Shown one piece after another: positions 6,114-14,021 of a DNA stretch of 14,410 bases. The DNA is from Burkholderiales bacterium (GTDB taxonomy: Bacteria > Pseudomonadota > Gammaproteobacteria > Burkholderiales > Casimicrobiaceae). The notes under the pieces were generated by a model. The model did not search any database, was not told where the DNA came from, and saw only the letters and a list, made by a program, of their open reading frames with translations. Position 1 is the first letter of the stretch, and every line of letters begins with the position of its first letter. The stretch is taken from the NCBI GenBank assembly GCA_031277445.1, contig JAITMH010000122.1, positions 1-14,410 on the forward strand. The letters run 5' to 3'. Made by a program: the position numbers and the translations under genes.

Positions 6114-7004
6114 TTAACGCGCCGTAATGTTGAAGCCTTGCGCACGCAGTAACGCCAACACGCCCTGATCACCGCCCAGATGCAAGGCGCCGACCGCAAC
6201 AAACACCGGTCTGTCGGAAGCAAGATGCGGCTGCAAGCGTTCGACAAAGCGTTTGTTACGCGAAAAAAGCATTTTTTCATCGAATTCTTTTGCTGTACTC
6301 GATGAGAGCTTCTGTTCTTTGTTCATGTTTTGATACCAGACGTACAAAGCGTCAGCGTCGCCGCCTCTCCAAGTCTGATAAAGTTCCCTGAATAACGACA
6401 GACGCTTCTCCTCCGGCAACGCCAGATAACTTTCCAGGCTTTCGCGTTGAGCGCTGCCACTAAATGAAGCCAGCGCGTCCATTTGTTCCTCCGGTGTTTC
6501 CAGTCCCCGCGTGGGGCGATTTCCCCAGATTTTCAGCAAACGCATTTCTGTTCCCAATTCCGGAGAAAATCCCGCTTTTGAGTAATCCATGATCGCCAAC
6601 AGCGATGAGATCATCCAGGCGGGAATGCGTTCCATGCTGCCTTTCATTTCCGGAATGCGCGTTTCCAGCTTGGCGAACGCTTCGGGCGAAATCTGCTTTC
6701 GCAAGCATGCGTCTGCACACATTTTCGATGCCATCAACGGCGCCATTTTAGGCAGGTCGTCAAACGATAACTCCATGATCAACTGCGAAGAACGGGAAAG
6801 CGCTTGAGCAATTTCCTGACGCAAAGGTTCTCCCGCTTTGCCGACATGCAGCGTCCCCAAAACATAGAGCCGGACTTCGCCTTTATTCGCTTCATAAAAC
6901 GGCAGACGCGCCGTTTCTGCCGCGTGAAGGGAAAAGCTCAGGGAAACGCCCGCCCAACACAGCAAAAAAGCCGTTATCACAACAAATGTTTTCTTCCAGT
7001 TCAT
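6114..7004 (-). CDS. TraB/GumN (TIKI-like) family exported protein
   Basis: The 296-residue product has a signal peptide (1-29, ending SLHAAE) and a TraB/GumN domain. It shows the two family GxxH motifs, GTLHVG at 50-55 and GALHLGGDQGVL at 272-283, with an acidic residue E78 (IMELSFDDL), GTEM at 151-154 and LETPEEQM at 168-175. Members related to animal TIKI proteins are metal-dependent proteases; bacterial GumN-type members mostly have no proven substrate, so periplasmic peptidase activity is only suggested. Two in-frame upstream starts (7055 and 7034) lie in or before the TATAAT at 7033-7038, so the ATG at 7004, with AAGAGAG before it, is chosen. Cys96 and Cys100 could form a disulfide after export. 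Confidence 0.8.
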   Translation of the reverse strand: MNWKKTFVVITAFLLCWAGVSLSFSLHAAETARLPFYEANKGEVRLYVLGTLHVGKAGEPLRQEIAQALSRSSQLIMELSFDDLPKMAPLMASKMCADACLRKQISPEAFAKLETRIPEMKGSMERIPAWMISSLLAIMDYSKAGFSPELGTEMRLLKIWGNRPTRGLETPEEQMDALASFSGSAQRESLESYLALPEEKRLSLFRELYQTWRGGDADALYVWYQNMNKEQKLSSSTAKEFDEKMLFSRNKRFVERLQPHLASDRPVFVAVGALHLGGDQGVLALLRAQGFNITAR

Positions 7005-7032
7005 CACGGCTCTCTTTGAAAAATCTTTCTGC

Positions 7033-7038
7033 ATTATA
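7033..7038 (-). promoter_or_regulatory. -10 box of the TraB/GumN-carbonic anhydrase unit
   Basis: A perfect TATAAT on the - strand sits 28 bases before the chosen ATG at 7004 and predicts a transcript start near 7026. No good -35 is seen at 16-18 bp. The box excludes the longer start options of the gene. Confidence 0.45.
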
Positions 7039-7055
7039 GTGACTTCCGTGGACAT

Positions 7056-7423
7056 TCGCTCACGCGGTGTTTTTTCTCACGACTCGACCGCCCTCTCCCC
7101 CACTCCGTCGGCTTCGCCGACACGATTGGGAACAAACCCCCGCCCGCCCCCGATAACGTTGCAATGTCGCAACACGTTTTTAATGCCGACCAATTCAAAT
7201 GGAATCGAAAAAGGCGTCGCGTTTTTTGCATTTCAACCGTTAGACCCTGTTTTCTCTAGGCTTTTTCAAATTTCTATATTTACATTCACAGCTTTTATGA
7301 TATGTCAAGTTTTTTTATTGTTGTCAGATCAAAAAAACTCAATTAAACTTGCCGCACTTGGATTTTGTCGTGATTTAGATACTTTCTGCTGTTTGTACGC
7401 GCATTTTCACTGGATTGGTTTTC
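7056..7423. other. Divergent intergenic region between the TraB/GumN gene and fnr
   Basis: The left part (about 7075-7160) is repeat-like: CCCTCTCCCC, a stem GTCGGC-TTC-GCCGAC (7107-7121) and AACAAACCCCCGCCCG, as in the spacer near 5305. The right part (7240-7350) is strongly AT-rich. For fnr a weak promoter can be proposed: TTGGAT (7358-7363), 16 bp, TACTTT (7380-7385). On the - strand TTGACA (7303-7308) with TGTAAA 18 bp on is another candidate. No gene is seen. Confidence 0.4.
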
Positions 7424-8221
7424 ATGCCCGGCTACAACCACTCAACAACGCTCACCGAGTCCTCAAAAACGGCTTCGGCGAATCCCGTCGCTTCACTGCG
7501 CGATACCAAAGCACAGTGCAACATTTGCGGTATGCGCGGTCTCTGCCTTCCTGTCGGGCTTTCCCCTGAAGCCCTTCAGCAAGTCAGCGCGTTGGTCGAT
7601 ACCCACATCAAGCTTAAAAAAAGCGAAACGCTTTATCGAACCGGTACTCAGTTTACCGCGCTCTACGCCGTGCGGCTCGGTTCGCTCAAAACGACGGTGC
7701 TCGCCGAAGACGGGCGAGAACAGGTCGCCGGTTATCACATGCTTGGCGAACTGATCGGCCTTGATGGTATCGGCTCCGGCTATCACGGTTGTCACGCCAT
7801 CGCACTCGAAGACACGGAAATTTGCGTCATGCCGTTCGAACAGCTTGAAGCGCTGGCGCGTGAACTGCCGACGTTGCAACACAATCTTCATCAGGTGCTC
7901 GCTCAGGAAATCGTCCGCGACCACTCGATCATGTTGCTGCTGGGAAGCATGCGCGCCGAAGAGCGTCTGGCTGTTTTTCTGGTGAACTTGTCGGATCGTT
8001 ATTGTCGGCGCGGTTATTCTTCGACTGAATTTGTTTTGCGCATGACCCGCGAAGAAATCGGAAGTTATCTGGGACTCAAACTTGAAACCGTCAGCCGTTT
8101 GTTTTCCCGTTTTCAGGAGGAAGGACTGATTCTGGTGCAAGGCCGTGCAATCAAAATCCTAAGCCCGGAAGCGCTCAGGGTGCTGGGCGGACGGCAAAAC
8201 GGCTCCGCTGAATCCGCCTGA
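7424..8221 (+). CDS. fnr: FNR-type oxygen-sensing transcription regulator (Crp/Fnr family)
   Basis: The 265-residue protein has the Fe-S form of the family. Three N-terminal cysteines, C32, C35 and C41 (CNICGMRGLC), and C134 in TEICVMPFE match the four ligands of the oxygen-labile 4Fe-4S cluster of E. coli FNR. A cyclic-nucleotide-like beta-roll (about 60-140) is followed by a dimer helix and a C-terminal helix-turn-helix, TREEIGSYLGLKLETVSRLF (208-227). Its E-TVSR recognition helix predicts binding to TTGAT-N4-ATCAA. Without oxygen it would dimerise and activate genes for low-oxygen life. It converges on ccoH, and a matching box lies before ccoN. The ATG at 7424 is preferred to a TTG nine bases upstream; neither has a clear ribosome site. 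Confidence 0.93.
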   Translation: MPGYNHSTTLTESSKTASANPVASLRDTKAQCNICGMRGLCLPVGLSPEALQQVSALVDTHIKLKKSETLYRTGTQFTALYAVRLGSLKTTVLAEDGREQVAGYHMLGELIGLDGIGSGYHGCHAIALEDTEICVMPFEQLEALARELPTLQHNLHQVLAQEIVRDHSIMLLLGSMRAEERLAVFLVNLSDRYCRRGYSSTEFVLRMTREEIGSYLGLKLETVSRLFSRFQEEGLILVQGRAIKILSPEALRVLGGRQNGSAESA

Positions 8222-8261
8222 AAAACGTTGGCGCTGTGTCGCCCTTTGCGGTTAAATCAAG

Positions 8262-8368
8262 CTTTTGGATTCCCGGTTCTGCGACTTCGCGCAGAATGAC
8301 GCGCTTCGCTTGTCCAGGCTACTCCCTGATCCCTGATTCCTGACCCCTGACCTCTGATGCCTGTTCCC
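8262..8368. repeat. Mosaic repeat overlapping the 3' end of ccoH
   Basis: Modules in order: a GATTC...CTGCG-ACTTCG-CGCAG hairpin (about 8267-8299), a truncated inverted REP with CTTGTCCAGG and CTAC at 8319-8322, and a heptad array (8327-8368) TGATCCC, TGATTCC, TGACCCC, TGACCTC, TGATGCC, TGTTCCC. On the - strand the array and the CTAC are read as the last codons and stop of ccoH. The 97-bp gap between fnr and ccoH has no clear terminator apart from this hairpin. Confidence 0.8.
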
Positions 8369-8855
8369 AGCGCACTTCGGTCATCGGCGCTTGTATTTTA
8401 AGAATCGGAAACCGCCAATCGTCTCCCTCCAGAACGATGTCCCATCGCCCCTCCGCAAGCGCCATAAAGTGTCCCTCATAAACACCTTCTTCCGCTGGCA
8501 TCAGCGTCGCTTCCCTGTCCTGACCGGGAAAACGGGGATGCACCGCCCGCAAGTGCAAAGACTGCGGCGGCTCGAACGCTGCAACGCTGCTTTGCAAAAC
8601 GACTTGCACCCTCTCGCCGTCGGGCGACGCGGTTAACGAAGCGCTCAAACCCAAAGCGGCGCTGCGCTCCAGTCGTTCCAGAACGACGTTGATTTCCTTG
8701 CCTTTCTTGTAATAGTCATCCGCCACCAGACCATCGTAGGACCAGATCGCAATTCCCAGCGTCACAAAGCTTGCCGTCACGACAAAGCTGAGTGCGCCGA
8801 TAACAACCCAGGGCCACGGCTCACGGTACCAGGGTTTAACGTCTTTTTCCATCAT
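8319..8855 (-). CDS. ccoH: CcoH, cbb3 oxidase assembly protein (FixH family)
   Basis: CcoH is a single-span inner-membrane protein that contacts the cbb3 oxidase and is needed for its stable assembly. The 178-residue product has a short N-terminus, one helix at about 14-37 and the family motif DGLVADDYYKKGKEIN at 41-56. A beta-rich periplasmic domain follows (QSLHLRAVHPRFPGQD, then EGVYEGHF). AAGGA lies five bases before the ATG at 8855; a second ATG follows at once. It begins 20 bp after the ccoG stop. The oddity is the tail: residues 164-178 (EQASEVRGQESGIRE) are encoded by the heptad array, and the TAG stop comes from the GTAG of a REP remnant. The native end was probably near TEVRW. Confidence 0.92.
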   Translation of the reverse strand: MMEKDVKPWYREPWPWVVIGALSFVVTASFVTLGIAIWSYDGLVADDYYKKGKEINVVLERLERSAALGLSASLTASPDGERVQVVLQSSVAAFEPPQSLHLRAVHPRFPGQDREATLMPAEEGVYEGHFMALAEGRWDIVLEGDDWRFPILKIQAPMTEVRWEQASEVRGQESGIRE

Positions 8856-8874
8856 TTTCTTCCTTTCAAAACCA

Positions 8875-10293
8875 TCAATTCCTGGGAACCATGAACGTTG
8901 ACTTTTCTTCGCGTCGCAACGTCTTGCCGTCCTCTGTCCGCACCGTAAACATGATCGGATACATCCCGGCGTCCAAGCCGTCACGCGGCAACTTGAACCG
9001 CACCGAAAGCGGCACCATCCGTGCGCTTGCGCCGTCAATATGGATGGGTTGTTCAAGCCCGCCCACTTCGACTTCCGGCAAACCCGCCACTTCGATCACG
9101 AATTGATGGGCGCGTTCTTCCGTATTTATAATCCGCAACCGATAAACATTTTCGATCACACCGGGCGAGGCTTCACGCGCCATCATGGCGCGGTCGCGCA
9201 ACACATCGACTTTCAGCGTATTGCGCGTCCACAACGACGCCGTCACCGCAACGATGATCCCCAACAAAATCGCCGTGTAGAGCAACGTGCGCGGACGAAA
9301 CACGCGCTTCCAGATTTCTTTTCTGCTGTAACCGGAAGCCAACGCATTTTCGGTGGTGTAGCGAACCAGCCCCAACGGGTAATCCATTTTTTTCATCACG
9401 CCGTCGCAAACGTCGATACACGCCGCGCACCCGATACATTCGTACTGCAAGCCGCCGCGAATATCAATGCCGGTGGGACATACCTGCACGCACAAATCAC
9501 AATCAATGCAGTGTCCCAATTGCATCTCCTTCAAATCGGCTTTGCGTCCGCGTGCGCCGCGTGGTTCGCCACGCGCTGCATCGTAAGTAACGACCATCGT
9601 ATCGCGGTCGATCATTACCGACTGAAAACGCGCATAAGGGCACATGTATTTGCAGACTTGTTCGCGCATCCAACCCGCCAGAAAATACACCATGCCGCCG
9701 TAAAGAAGTATAAAGAACAACGCCCAACCGGAAACGCCGAACGGCAGCACCGTGACAAGATCACGGATCGGCGTGAAATAACCGACAAAGGTCACGCCCG
9801 TCCACCAGGCCAAAATCAGCCACAAGCCATGCTTGGCGAACTTCCGGGCGATCTTGTTTGCCGACCAGGGTGCCGCGTCGAGCTTCATCCGTGCGTTGCG
9901 GTTGCCCTCAATCGCACGTTCGATCCACATCAACATTTCGGTATAGACGGTTTGCGGGCAAGCAAAACCGCAAAACAAACGACCGGCAACCGCCGTAAAC
10001 AGAAACAGCGAATAAGCGCTGACGATTAGCAACGCCGTCAGATAAATAATGTCCTGCGGCCAGAGCACCAAGCCGAACAAATAAAATTTTCGTGTCGCCA
10101 GTTCAAGCAGGAACGCCTGCCGGTCGCCCCAGGTCAACCAGGGCAAACCGTAGAAAATCACCTGGGACAGAACGACGAGCGCAATCCGCCAGTTCTGAAA
10201 AGTTCCCTGAGCGAAACGCAGGTACAGTTTGCGCTGCGAAGCAAACATCGGCTGCGCCGTTTGAGCGTCTTTATCGGCGGAAGAATCATTCAT
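8875..10293 (-). CDS. ccoG: CcoG (RdxA/FixG family), polyferredoxin for cbb3 assembly
   Basis: CcoG is a membrane iron-sulfur protein linked to cbb3 oxidase maturation; in other bacteria it reduces copper for insertion. The 472 residues show helices near 37-57, 82-104, 155-174, 185-207 and 337-355. They also show CGFACPQ (C108, C112) and CKYMCPYARFQ (C214, C218), and two 4Fe-4S sites: C262, C265, C268 and C272, then C286, C289, C292 and C296. A C-terminal Ig-like domain (about 360-472) would be periplasmic. A good ribosome site, AAGAGG, lies five bases before the ATG. The gene begins about 170 bp after the ccoP stop, past a terminator, so it may have its own promoter; none is convincing. Confidence 0.97.
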   Translation of the reverse strand: MNDSSADKDAQTAQPMFASQRKLYLRFAQGTFQNWRIALVVLSQVIFYGLPWLTWGDRQAFLLELATRKFYLFGLVLWPQDIIYLTALLIVSAYSLFLFTAVAGRLFCGFACPQTVYTEMLMWIERAIEGNRNARMKLDAAPWSANKIARKFAKHGLWLILAWWTGVTFVGYFTPIRDLVTVLPFGVSGWALFFILLYGGMVYFLAGWMREQVCKYMCPYARFQSVMIDRDTMVVTYDAARGEPRGARGRKADLKEMQLGHCIDCDLCVQVCPTGIDIRGGLQYECIGCAACIDVCDGVMKKMDYPLGLVRYTTENALASGYSRKEIWKRVFRPRTLLYTAILLGIIVAVTASLWTRNTLKVDVLRDRAMMAREASPGVIENVYRLRIINTEERAHQFVIEVAGLPEVEVGGLEQPIHIDGASARMVPLSVRFKLPRDGLDAGMYPIMFTVRTEDGKTLRREEKSTFMVPRN

Positions 10294-10389
10294 AAATACC
10301 TCTTGAGCTTGAGAACTGGCGGCTGTCCCGCCTATTCAATACCAACAGCCTTCGTCCCGCATAGAAAAAATAGTACCGGAAAATGCAAA

Positions 10390-10418
10390 CCGCGGGCGAC
10401 GCTACTGTTCGCCCGCGG
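10390..10418 (-). terminator. Strong hairpin terminator after ccoP
   Basis: A perfect 10-bp GC stem (CCGCGGGCGA at 10390-10399 with its complement at 10409-10418) closes a 9-base loop. On the - strand it is followed by TTTGCATTTT; on the + strand a T-rich stretch also follows, so it could act both ways. It lies 45 bases past the ccoP stop and should limit read-through from ccoNOQP into ccoGH. Confidence 0.75.
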
Positions 10419-10462
10419 CTCTGATCAATCTTTCTCTTTTTGTTTTTTTCACCCGCCGCGAT

Positions 10463-11377
10463 TTATCTGTTGGTCAGACCCCATACATACGCTGTCAACA
10501 GATAAATCTGGCCTCTGCTCAAGACGCCCTGGTATGCAGGCATCGCAAAATCACCGTCGGCCAAATCGCTGTTAATTCCGAATTCGACGACTTTCGCCAT
10601 CGCACGCTCCGAACCGCCATGAACCCAAACGCCATCGGTCAGATCCGACGCACCGATATCCTTCATTCCTTTGGCGTCTGTTCCATGGCACATAGCGCAG
10701 TTATCTTCATACAGGATTTCTCCTCGTAGCAGCAAGCTTGCGTCATGGTCAAGCCCCGACAGCGAGCGCATATAGGCCACCACCGCATTGACACCCAGTT
10801 CGCCACCCAGCGTTTCGCCCAGCGGCGGCATGAACCCTGTGCGCCCTCCGGAAACGGACTGCTCGATGTCTGCCGGCTCACCGCCCCAACTCCAAGCCCC
10901 GCTTCTGAGGTTCGGGAAGCCAATGAAGCCACGAGCATCGGAGCCATGGCATCGGGCGCAATTATTCTGGAAAATGCGCTCGGCCATTCCCATGGCCTGC
11001 TGGTCTTTTGCCAAATCCTCGACATTCATCGCCATAAAGCGGTCGTACATCGGTCTGGTTTGGTTATCCAGCGCCGCCATCTCTTTATCGAACTGCCCCG
11101 TCTGCGTCCAGTTTCCAAGACCCTTGAAACTGCCCAGTCCCGGGTAATAAATCAAATAGCCGACTGAGAAAATCAGCAATACCCAGAACAGCCAGCGCCA
11201 CCAGTTAGGCAACTGGTGATTGAGTTCGGTCAAATCACCGTCCCAGACATGGGTGGTTTCGCTGGCCTTTCCCTTGTCCCTGCCGACGGCCACGAGAAGC
11301 CAAGCGCAGAAAACAAGCCCCACCACCGTCATGATGGCAATGTAATAACTCCAAAAATTGGATGTGAAGTCACTCAT
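10463..11377 (-). CDS. ccoP: CcoP, di-heme cytochrome c subunit of cbb3 oxidase
   Basis: CcoP takes electrons from periplasmic cytochrome c donors and passes them towards CcoO and CcoN. The 304 residues have two N-terminal helices (about 11-31 and 61-79) and two cytochrome c domains with heme motifs CARCH (140-144) and CAMCH (227-231). Likely distal methionine ligands are M183 in GFMPP and M279 in AMPAY. The length and two-helix N-terminus match the proteobacterial CcoP type. The ATG overlaps the ccoQ stop in an ATGA, and GGGGA lies upstream. A terminator hairpin follows the gene. Confidence 0.97.
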   Translation of the reverse strand: MSDFTSNFWSYYIAIMTVVGLVFCAWLLVAVGRDKGKASETTHVWDGDLTELNHQLPNWWRWLFWVLLIFSVGYLIYYPGLGSFKGLGNWTQTGQFDKEMAALDNQTRPMYDRFMAMNVEDLAKDQQAMGMAERIFQNNCARCHGSDARGFIGFPNLRSGAWSWGGEPADIEQSVSGGRTGFMPPLGETLGGELGVNAVVAYMRSLSGLDHDASLLLRGEILYEDNCAMCHGTDAKGMKDIGASDLTDGVWVHGGSERAMAKVVEFGINSDLADGDFAMPAYQGVLSRGQIYLLTAYVWGLTNR

Positions 11378-11583
11378 GGTTGACGTCCCCGTTGATCAAT
11401 ATCCTGCTTGATTGAATTGTCACTACCTGTTCCTTCGGCATCGTCGGACAACGCAAACGGCGCTTGTGCCGCTTGCTCGAACTGCTTTTTGCGTCCACTG
11501 CTGTAAGCCCAGAACACGATACCGAAAAAAGCGACCATCACCAGTATCAGCATTACCGTACCCACAACCGCCTGCCCACTCAT
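11374..11583 (-). CDS. ccoQ: CcoQ, small membrane subunit of cbb3 oxidase
   Basis: The 69-residue protein has one helix (about 7-27) ending in FWAYSSGRKKQFEQAAQAPF, close to the CcoQ/FixQ pattern of a helix, a basic turn and a conserved APF. It stabilises the CcoNOP complex. It lies four bases after ccoO, and its ribosome site GAGG overlaps the ccoO stop codon. It overlaps ccoP by four bases. The acidic, polar C-terminus (45-69) is longer than the core needs. Confidence 0.92.
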   Translation of the reverse strand: MSGQAVVGTVMLILVMVAFFGIVFWAYSSGRKKQFEQAAQAPFALSDDAEGTGSDNSIKQDIDQRGRQP

Positions 11584-11587
11584 CGCA

Positions 11588-12205
11588 TTACCTCATGCTC
11601 TTCACATGGATGCCGAGCACCTGCATGTAGGCGATCAGCGCGTCCATTTCCGTCTTTCCGGCCAACTCTCCGGGCGCCATCGCGATGTCCGAATCCGTGT
11701 AAGGCACACCCACGATCCGCAACGCCTTCATCTTGCGCGCAATGAGCTTTCCGTTAGCCGGCGTTTTATCCAGCCAGGGATAATTGGGCATGTTGGATTC
11801 CAGCACAAAAGCGCTCGGTTTGATCATGTGTCCACGATGCCATTCGTCGGAGAATTTACCGCCGATCCGCGCCAAGTCCGGCCCCCTGCGATGCGAGCTG
11901 AACTGGAACGGATGATCGTAAACAAATTCACCGGCCACCGAATAGTGCCCATAGCGCTCGGCCTCCGAACGGAAGGGACGAATCATCTGTGAATGGCAGC
12001 CGTGGCAGCCTTCGCGGATGTAAATATCGCGCCCTTCCAGTTGCAACGCCGTGTACGGCTTCAGTCCCGCCACCGGCTCGGTCATCGAGGTTTGGAAAAA
12101 CATGGGTGGAAGCTGAACCAGCCCGCCGATGCTTATGATAAACACGATGGCGATGATCAGCCAGGGCAGCTTGCTTTCCAGTGTTTCATGAGAGAAGAAT
12201 TTCAT
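11588..12205 (-). CDS. ccoO: CcoO, mono-heme cytochrome c subunit of cbb3 oxidase
   Basis: CcoO is the membrane-anchored cytochrome c that feeds electrons to the CcoN active site. The 205-residue product has one N-terminal helix (about 13-31), the heme motif CHGCH at 67-71 and a likely distal methionine M139 in ESNMPNYPW. Conserved [18 protein letters not shown] (85-102) and [10 protein letters not shown] also fit. The ATG at 12205 has GGAG seven bases before it; an in-frame TTG at 12226 would overlap the ccoN stop and has no such site. It starts 17 bp after ccoN and four bases before ccoQ. Confidence 0.97.
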   Translation of the reverse strand: MKFFSHETLESKLPWLIIAIVFIISIGGLVQLPPMFFQTSMTEPVAGLKPYTALQLEGRDIYIREGCHGCHSQMIRPFRSEAERYGHYSVAGEFVYDHPFQFSSHRRGPDLARIGGKFSDEWHRGHMIKPSAFVLESNMPNYPWLDKTPANGKLIARKMKALRIVGVPYTDSDIAMAPGELAGKTEMDALIAYMQVLGIHVKSMR

Positions 12206-12222
12206 TCTTGCGCTCCCCGTAA

Positions 12223-13662
12223 TCAAGCGTTCGCAGGTGCCGTCGCCGTCGGAACAGCAACATCAACCGCCTTGCCCTGTCCAATCGTCTTCAACACGTT
12301 GTAGAACATCAACAACATTCCCAAAAAGTACAGCACGCCGCCGACCAAGCGAATCACATAGAACGGATAACTCGCTTTGACGCCTTCAATGAAGGTATAG
12401 GTCAGCGTACCGTCAACATTGACCGACCGCCACATCAAGCCTTGCATCACGCCGGCAATCCACAGCGCCGCTACATAGAGCACGATACCGATCGTCGCCA
12501 CCCAGAAGTGGGTATTGACCAGCTTGACCGACCACATTTCGGTGCGACCGTACAAGCGCGGAATCAGATAGTAGAGGCTGGCCATGGTGATGAAGCCGAC
12601 CCATCCCAACGCGCCCGAATGAACGTGACCCACGATCCAGTCGGTGTAGTGCGCCAACGCATTGATCGTCTTGACGGACAACGCCGGTCCTTCAAAGGTT
12701 GACATGCCGTAGAACGACAACGCCACGATCATGAATTTGAGAATCGGATCGGATCGCAGTTTGTGCCAGGCGCCGGACAGCGTCATGATGCCGTTGATCA
12801 TACCGCCCCAGGACGGCGCCAACAGAATCAGTGAAAAGATCATCCCCAGCGTCTGCGCCCAGTCAGGCACTGCCGTGTAAAGCAGATGGTGCGGTCCCGC
12901 CCACATATAGGTGAAGATCAGCGCCCAGAAGTGTACGATCGACAAGCGGTAAGAATAAATCGGACGTCCGGCCTGTTTCGGCACGAAGTAATACATCATG
13001 CCCAGGAAGCCCGCTGTCAGGAAAAAGCCGACAGCGTTATGACCGTACCACCACTGCACCATCGCGTCCTGAACGCCCGCATAAGCCGAATACGACTTGA
13101 ACAGCGTTACCGGTATTGCGATGCTATTTACAATGTGCAACAGCGCAACCGCCAGAATCATCGCGCCGAAAAACCAGTTCGCCACATAAATGTGCGGCGT
13201 TCGACGTTTGACAATGGTGCCGAAATAAACAAGTGCATAAGCAACCCAGACGACAGCGATCAGAATGTCTATCGGCCATTCCAGTTCGGCGTATTCTTTA
13301 CCGCTGGTAAAACCAAACACCAGCGACAGCGCGGCCAGCAGAATAACCAGTTGCCAGCCCCAGAAAGTGAACGACGCCAGTTTGTCGCAAAAGAGCCGCG
13401 CCTGACAGGTGCGTTGCACAATGTAGTACGACGTTGCAAACAACGCGCAACCGCCGAACGCAAAGATGATTGCGTTGGTGTGCAGTGGACGCAGCCGACC
13501 ATAGGTCAGCCACGGAAGATCAAAATTAAACGCAGGCCAGAGTAATTGGAGTGAAATAACCACCCCAACCAGCAGTCCCACGATTCCCCAAATCACCGCC
13601 ATGATTGCAAACTGGCGGACTACAGTGTAGTTAAATTGTTCAGCCTTTGATGTCATAGCCAT
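12223..13662 (-). CDS. ccoN: CcoN, catalytic subunit I of cbb3-type cytochrome c oxidase
   Basis: CcoN reduces O2 to water at a heme b3-CuB centre and pumps protons across the inner membrane. The 479-residue protein has about twelve helices and all key residues. H61 ([10 protein letters not shown]) and H348 hold the low-spin heme b, H346 in VGHVHSG holds heme b3, and CuB is held by H208 (YGHNAVGFF), H258 and H259 (AGPHHLLYT). Y252 is the helix VII tyrosine that cross-links to a histidine in cbb3 enzymes, and E324 (FEGPALSV) is the conserved glutamate. All are shifted by one from Pseudomonas stutzeri numbering. The chosen ATG ([10 protein letters not shown]) has a weak ribosome site. A 142-bp gap with an FNR-type promoter lies upstream. 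Confidence 0.98.
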   Translation of the reverse strand: MAMTSKAEQFNYTVVRQFAIMAVIWGIVGLLVGVVISLQLLWPAFNFDLPWLTYGRLRPLHTNAIIFAFGGCALFATSYYIVQRTCQARLFCDKLASFTFWGWQLVILLAALSLVFGFTSGKEYAELEWPIDILIAVVWVAYALVYFGTIVKRRTPHIYVANWFFGAMILAVALLHIVNSIAIPVTLFKSYSAYAGVQDAMVQWWYGHNAVGFFLTAGFLGMMYYFVPKQAGRPIYSYRLSIVHFWALIFTYMWAGPHHLLYTAVPDWAQTLGMIFSLILLAPSWGGMINGIMTLSGAWHKLRSDPILKFMIVALSFYGMSTFEGPALSVKTINALAHYTDWIVGHVHSGALGWVGFITMASLYYLIPRLYGRTEMWSVKLVNTHFWVATIGIVLYVAALWIAGVMQGLMWRSVNVDGTLTYTFIEGVKASYPFYVIRLVGGVLYFLGMLLMFYNVLKTIGQGKAVDVAVPTATAPANA

Positions 13663-13702
13663 CGTAAGTGTCCCAGAGATGTGTTAACCCAGTGGTGGCG
13701 CC

Positions 13703-13743
13703 ATTGTAACCAAGCGCAAGTATCAGAGTATGATGTAGCTCAA
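13703..13743 (-). promoter_or_regulatory. FNR-dependent class II promoter of ccoNOQP
   Basis: On the - strand, TTGAG-CTAC-ATCAT (13730-13743) keeps the TTGA and ATCA cores of the FNR consensus with two mismatches. A TACAAT -10 lies at 13703-13708, giving a start near 13696 and an FNR box centred about 41 bp upstream, the spacing at which FNR contacts polymerase in class II promoters. No -35 is needed in such promoters and none is seen. The leader before ccoN would be about 33 bases. Confidence 0.75.
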
Positions 13744-13804
13744 ATTATTATTACATGATCAGCCGCGAATATGATGAAGCTTTGGCCACGTCCCAAGCCC
13801 TGAT

Positions 13805-14008
13805 TCACCCCCCTTCCCTGTCCTTTTCTGCCGCCAAAGCCTCTCCTGGAGCCATTTCTGGCGTTGGCGAATCGTCATCAACCAGAATCCGGTAAGCCGG
13901 ACCGTCGAGATCATCGAACTGTCCGCTTCGGACGCTCCACCAAAAAATGCAGCCCATGACAAGCACAAGTAAAACCGACATCGGGATCAGCAGCCACAAA
14001 ATTTCCAT
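13805..14008 (-). CDS. ccoS: CcoS, cbb3 oxidase maturation protein
   Basis: CcoS is a small membrane protein needed to insert heme and copper into CcoN. The 67 residues show the family form: MEILWLLIPMSVLLVLVM as the single helix, then FWWSVRSGQFDDLDGPAYRI and LVDDD, the hallmark segment of CcoS. The polar tail from residue 47 is not conserved. The gene usually sits next to ccoI; here it lies upstream of ccoN, and ccoI is not seen. A heptad repeat array begins at 14022, 14 bases upstream of the ATG, so any native promoter has been displaced. Only GAAGA is a possible ribosome site. Confidence 0.92.
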   Translation of the reverse strand: MEILWLLIPMSVLLVLVMGCIFWWSVRSGQFDDLDGPAYRILVDDDSPTPEMAPGEALAAEKDREGG

Positions 14009-14021
14009 TGTCTTCAGTTCA

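Noticed and set aside
7321..7334. Possible FNR box (TTGTCAGATCAA) upstream of fnr, suggesting autoregulation
   Set aside because: Only the right half ATCAA fits; at the proper 14-bp spacing the left half reads TGTTG, far from TTGAT.
8327..8368. Tandem array considered as a CRISPR remnant
   Set aside because: Units are 7 bp with no spacers and vary in sequence; no cas genes are present.
9040..10029. Long + strand open frame across ccoG
   Set aside because: It is a shadow of ccoG; the translation has no recognisable domain and the opposite frame carries the Fe-S motifs.
11393..11406. FNR-like TTGAT-CAAT-ATCCT near the ccoQ-ccoP junction
   Set aside because: The right half is poor, it lies in the ccoQ coding region only a few bases before ccoP, and no promoter fits it.
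12206..12226. TTG start for ccoO at 12226
   Set aside because: It overlaps the ccoN stop and lacks a ribosome site, while the ATG at 12205 has GGAG at good spacing and the expected CcoO N-terminus.
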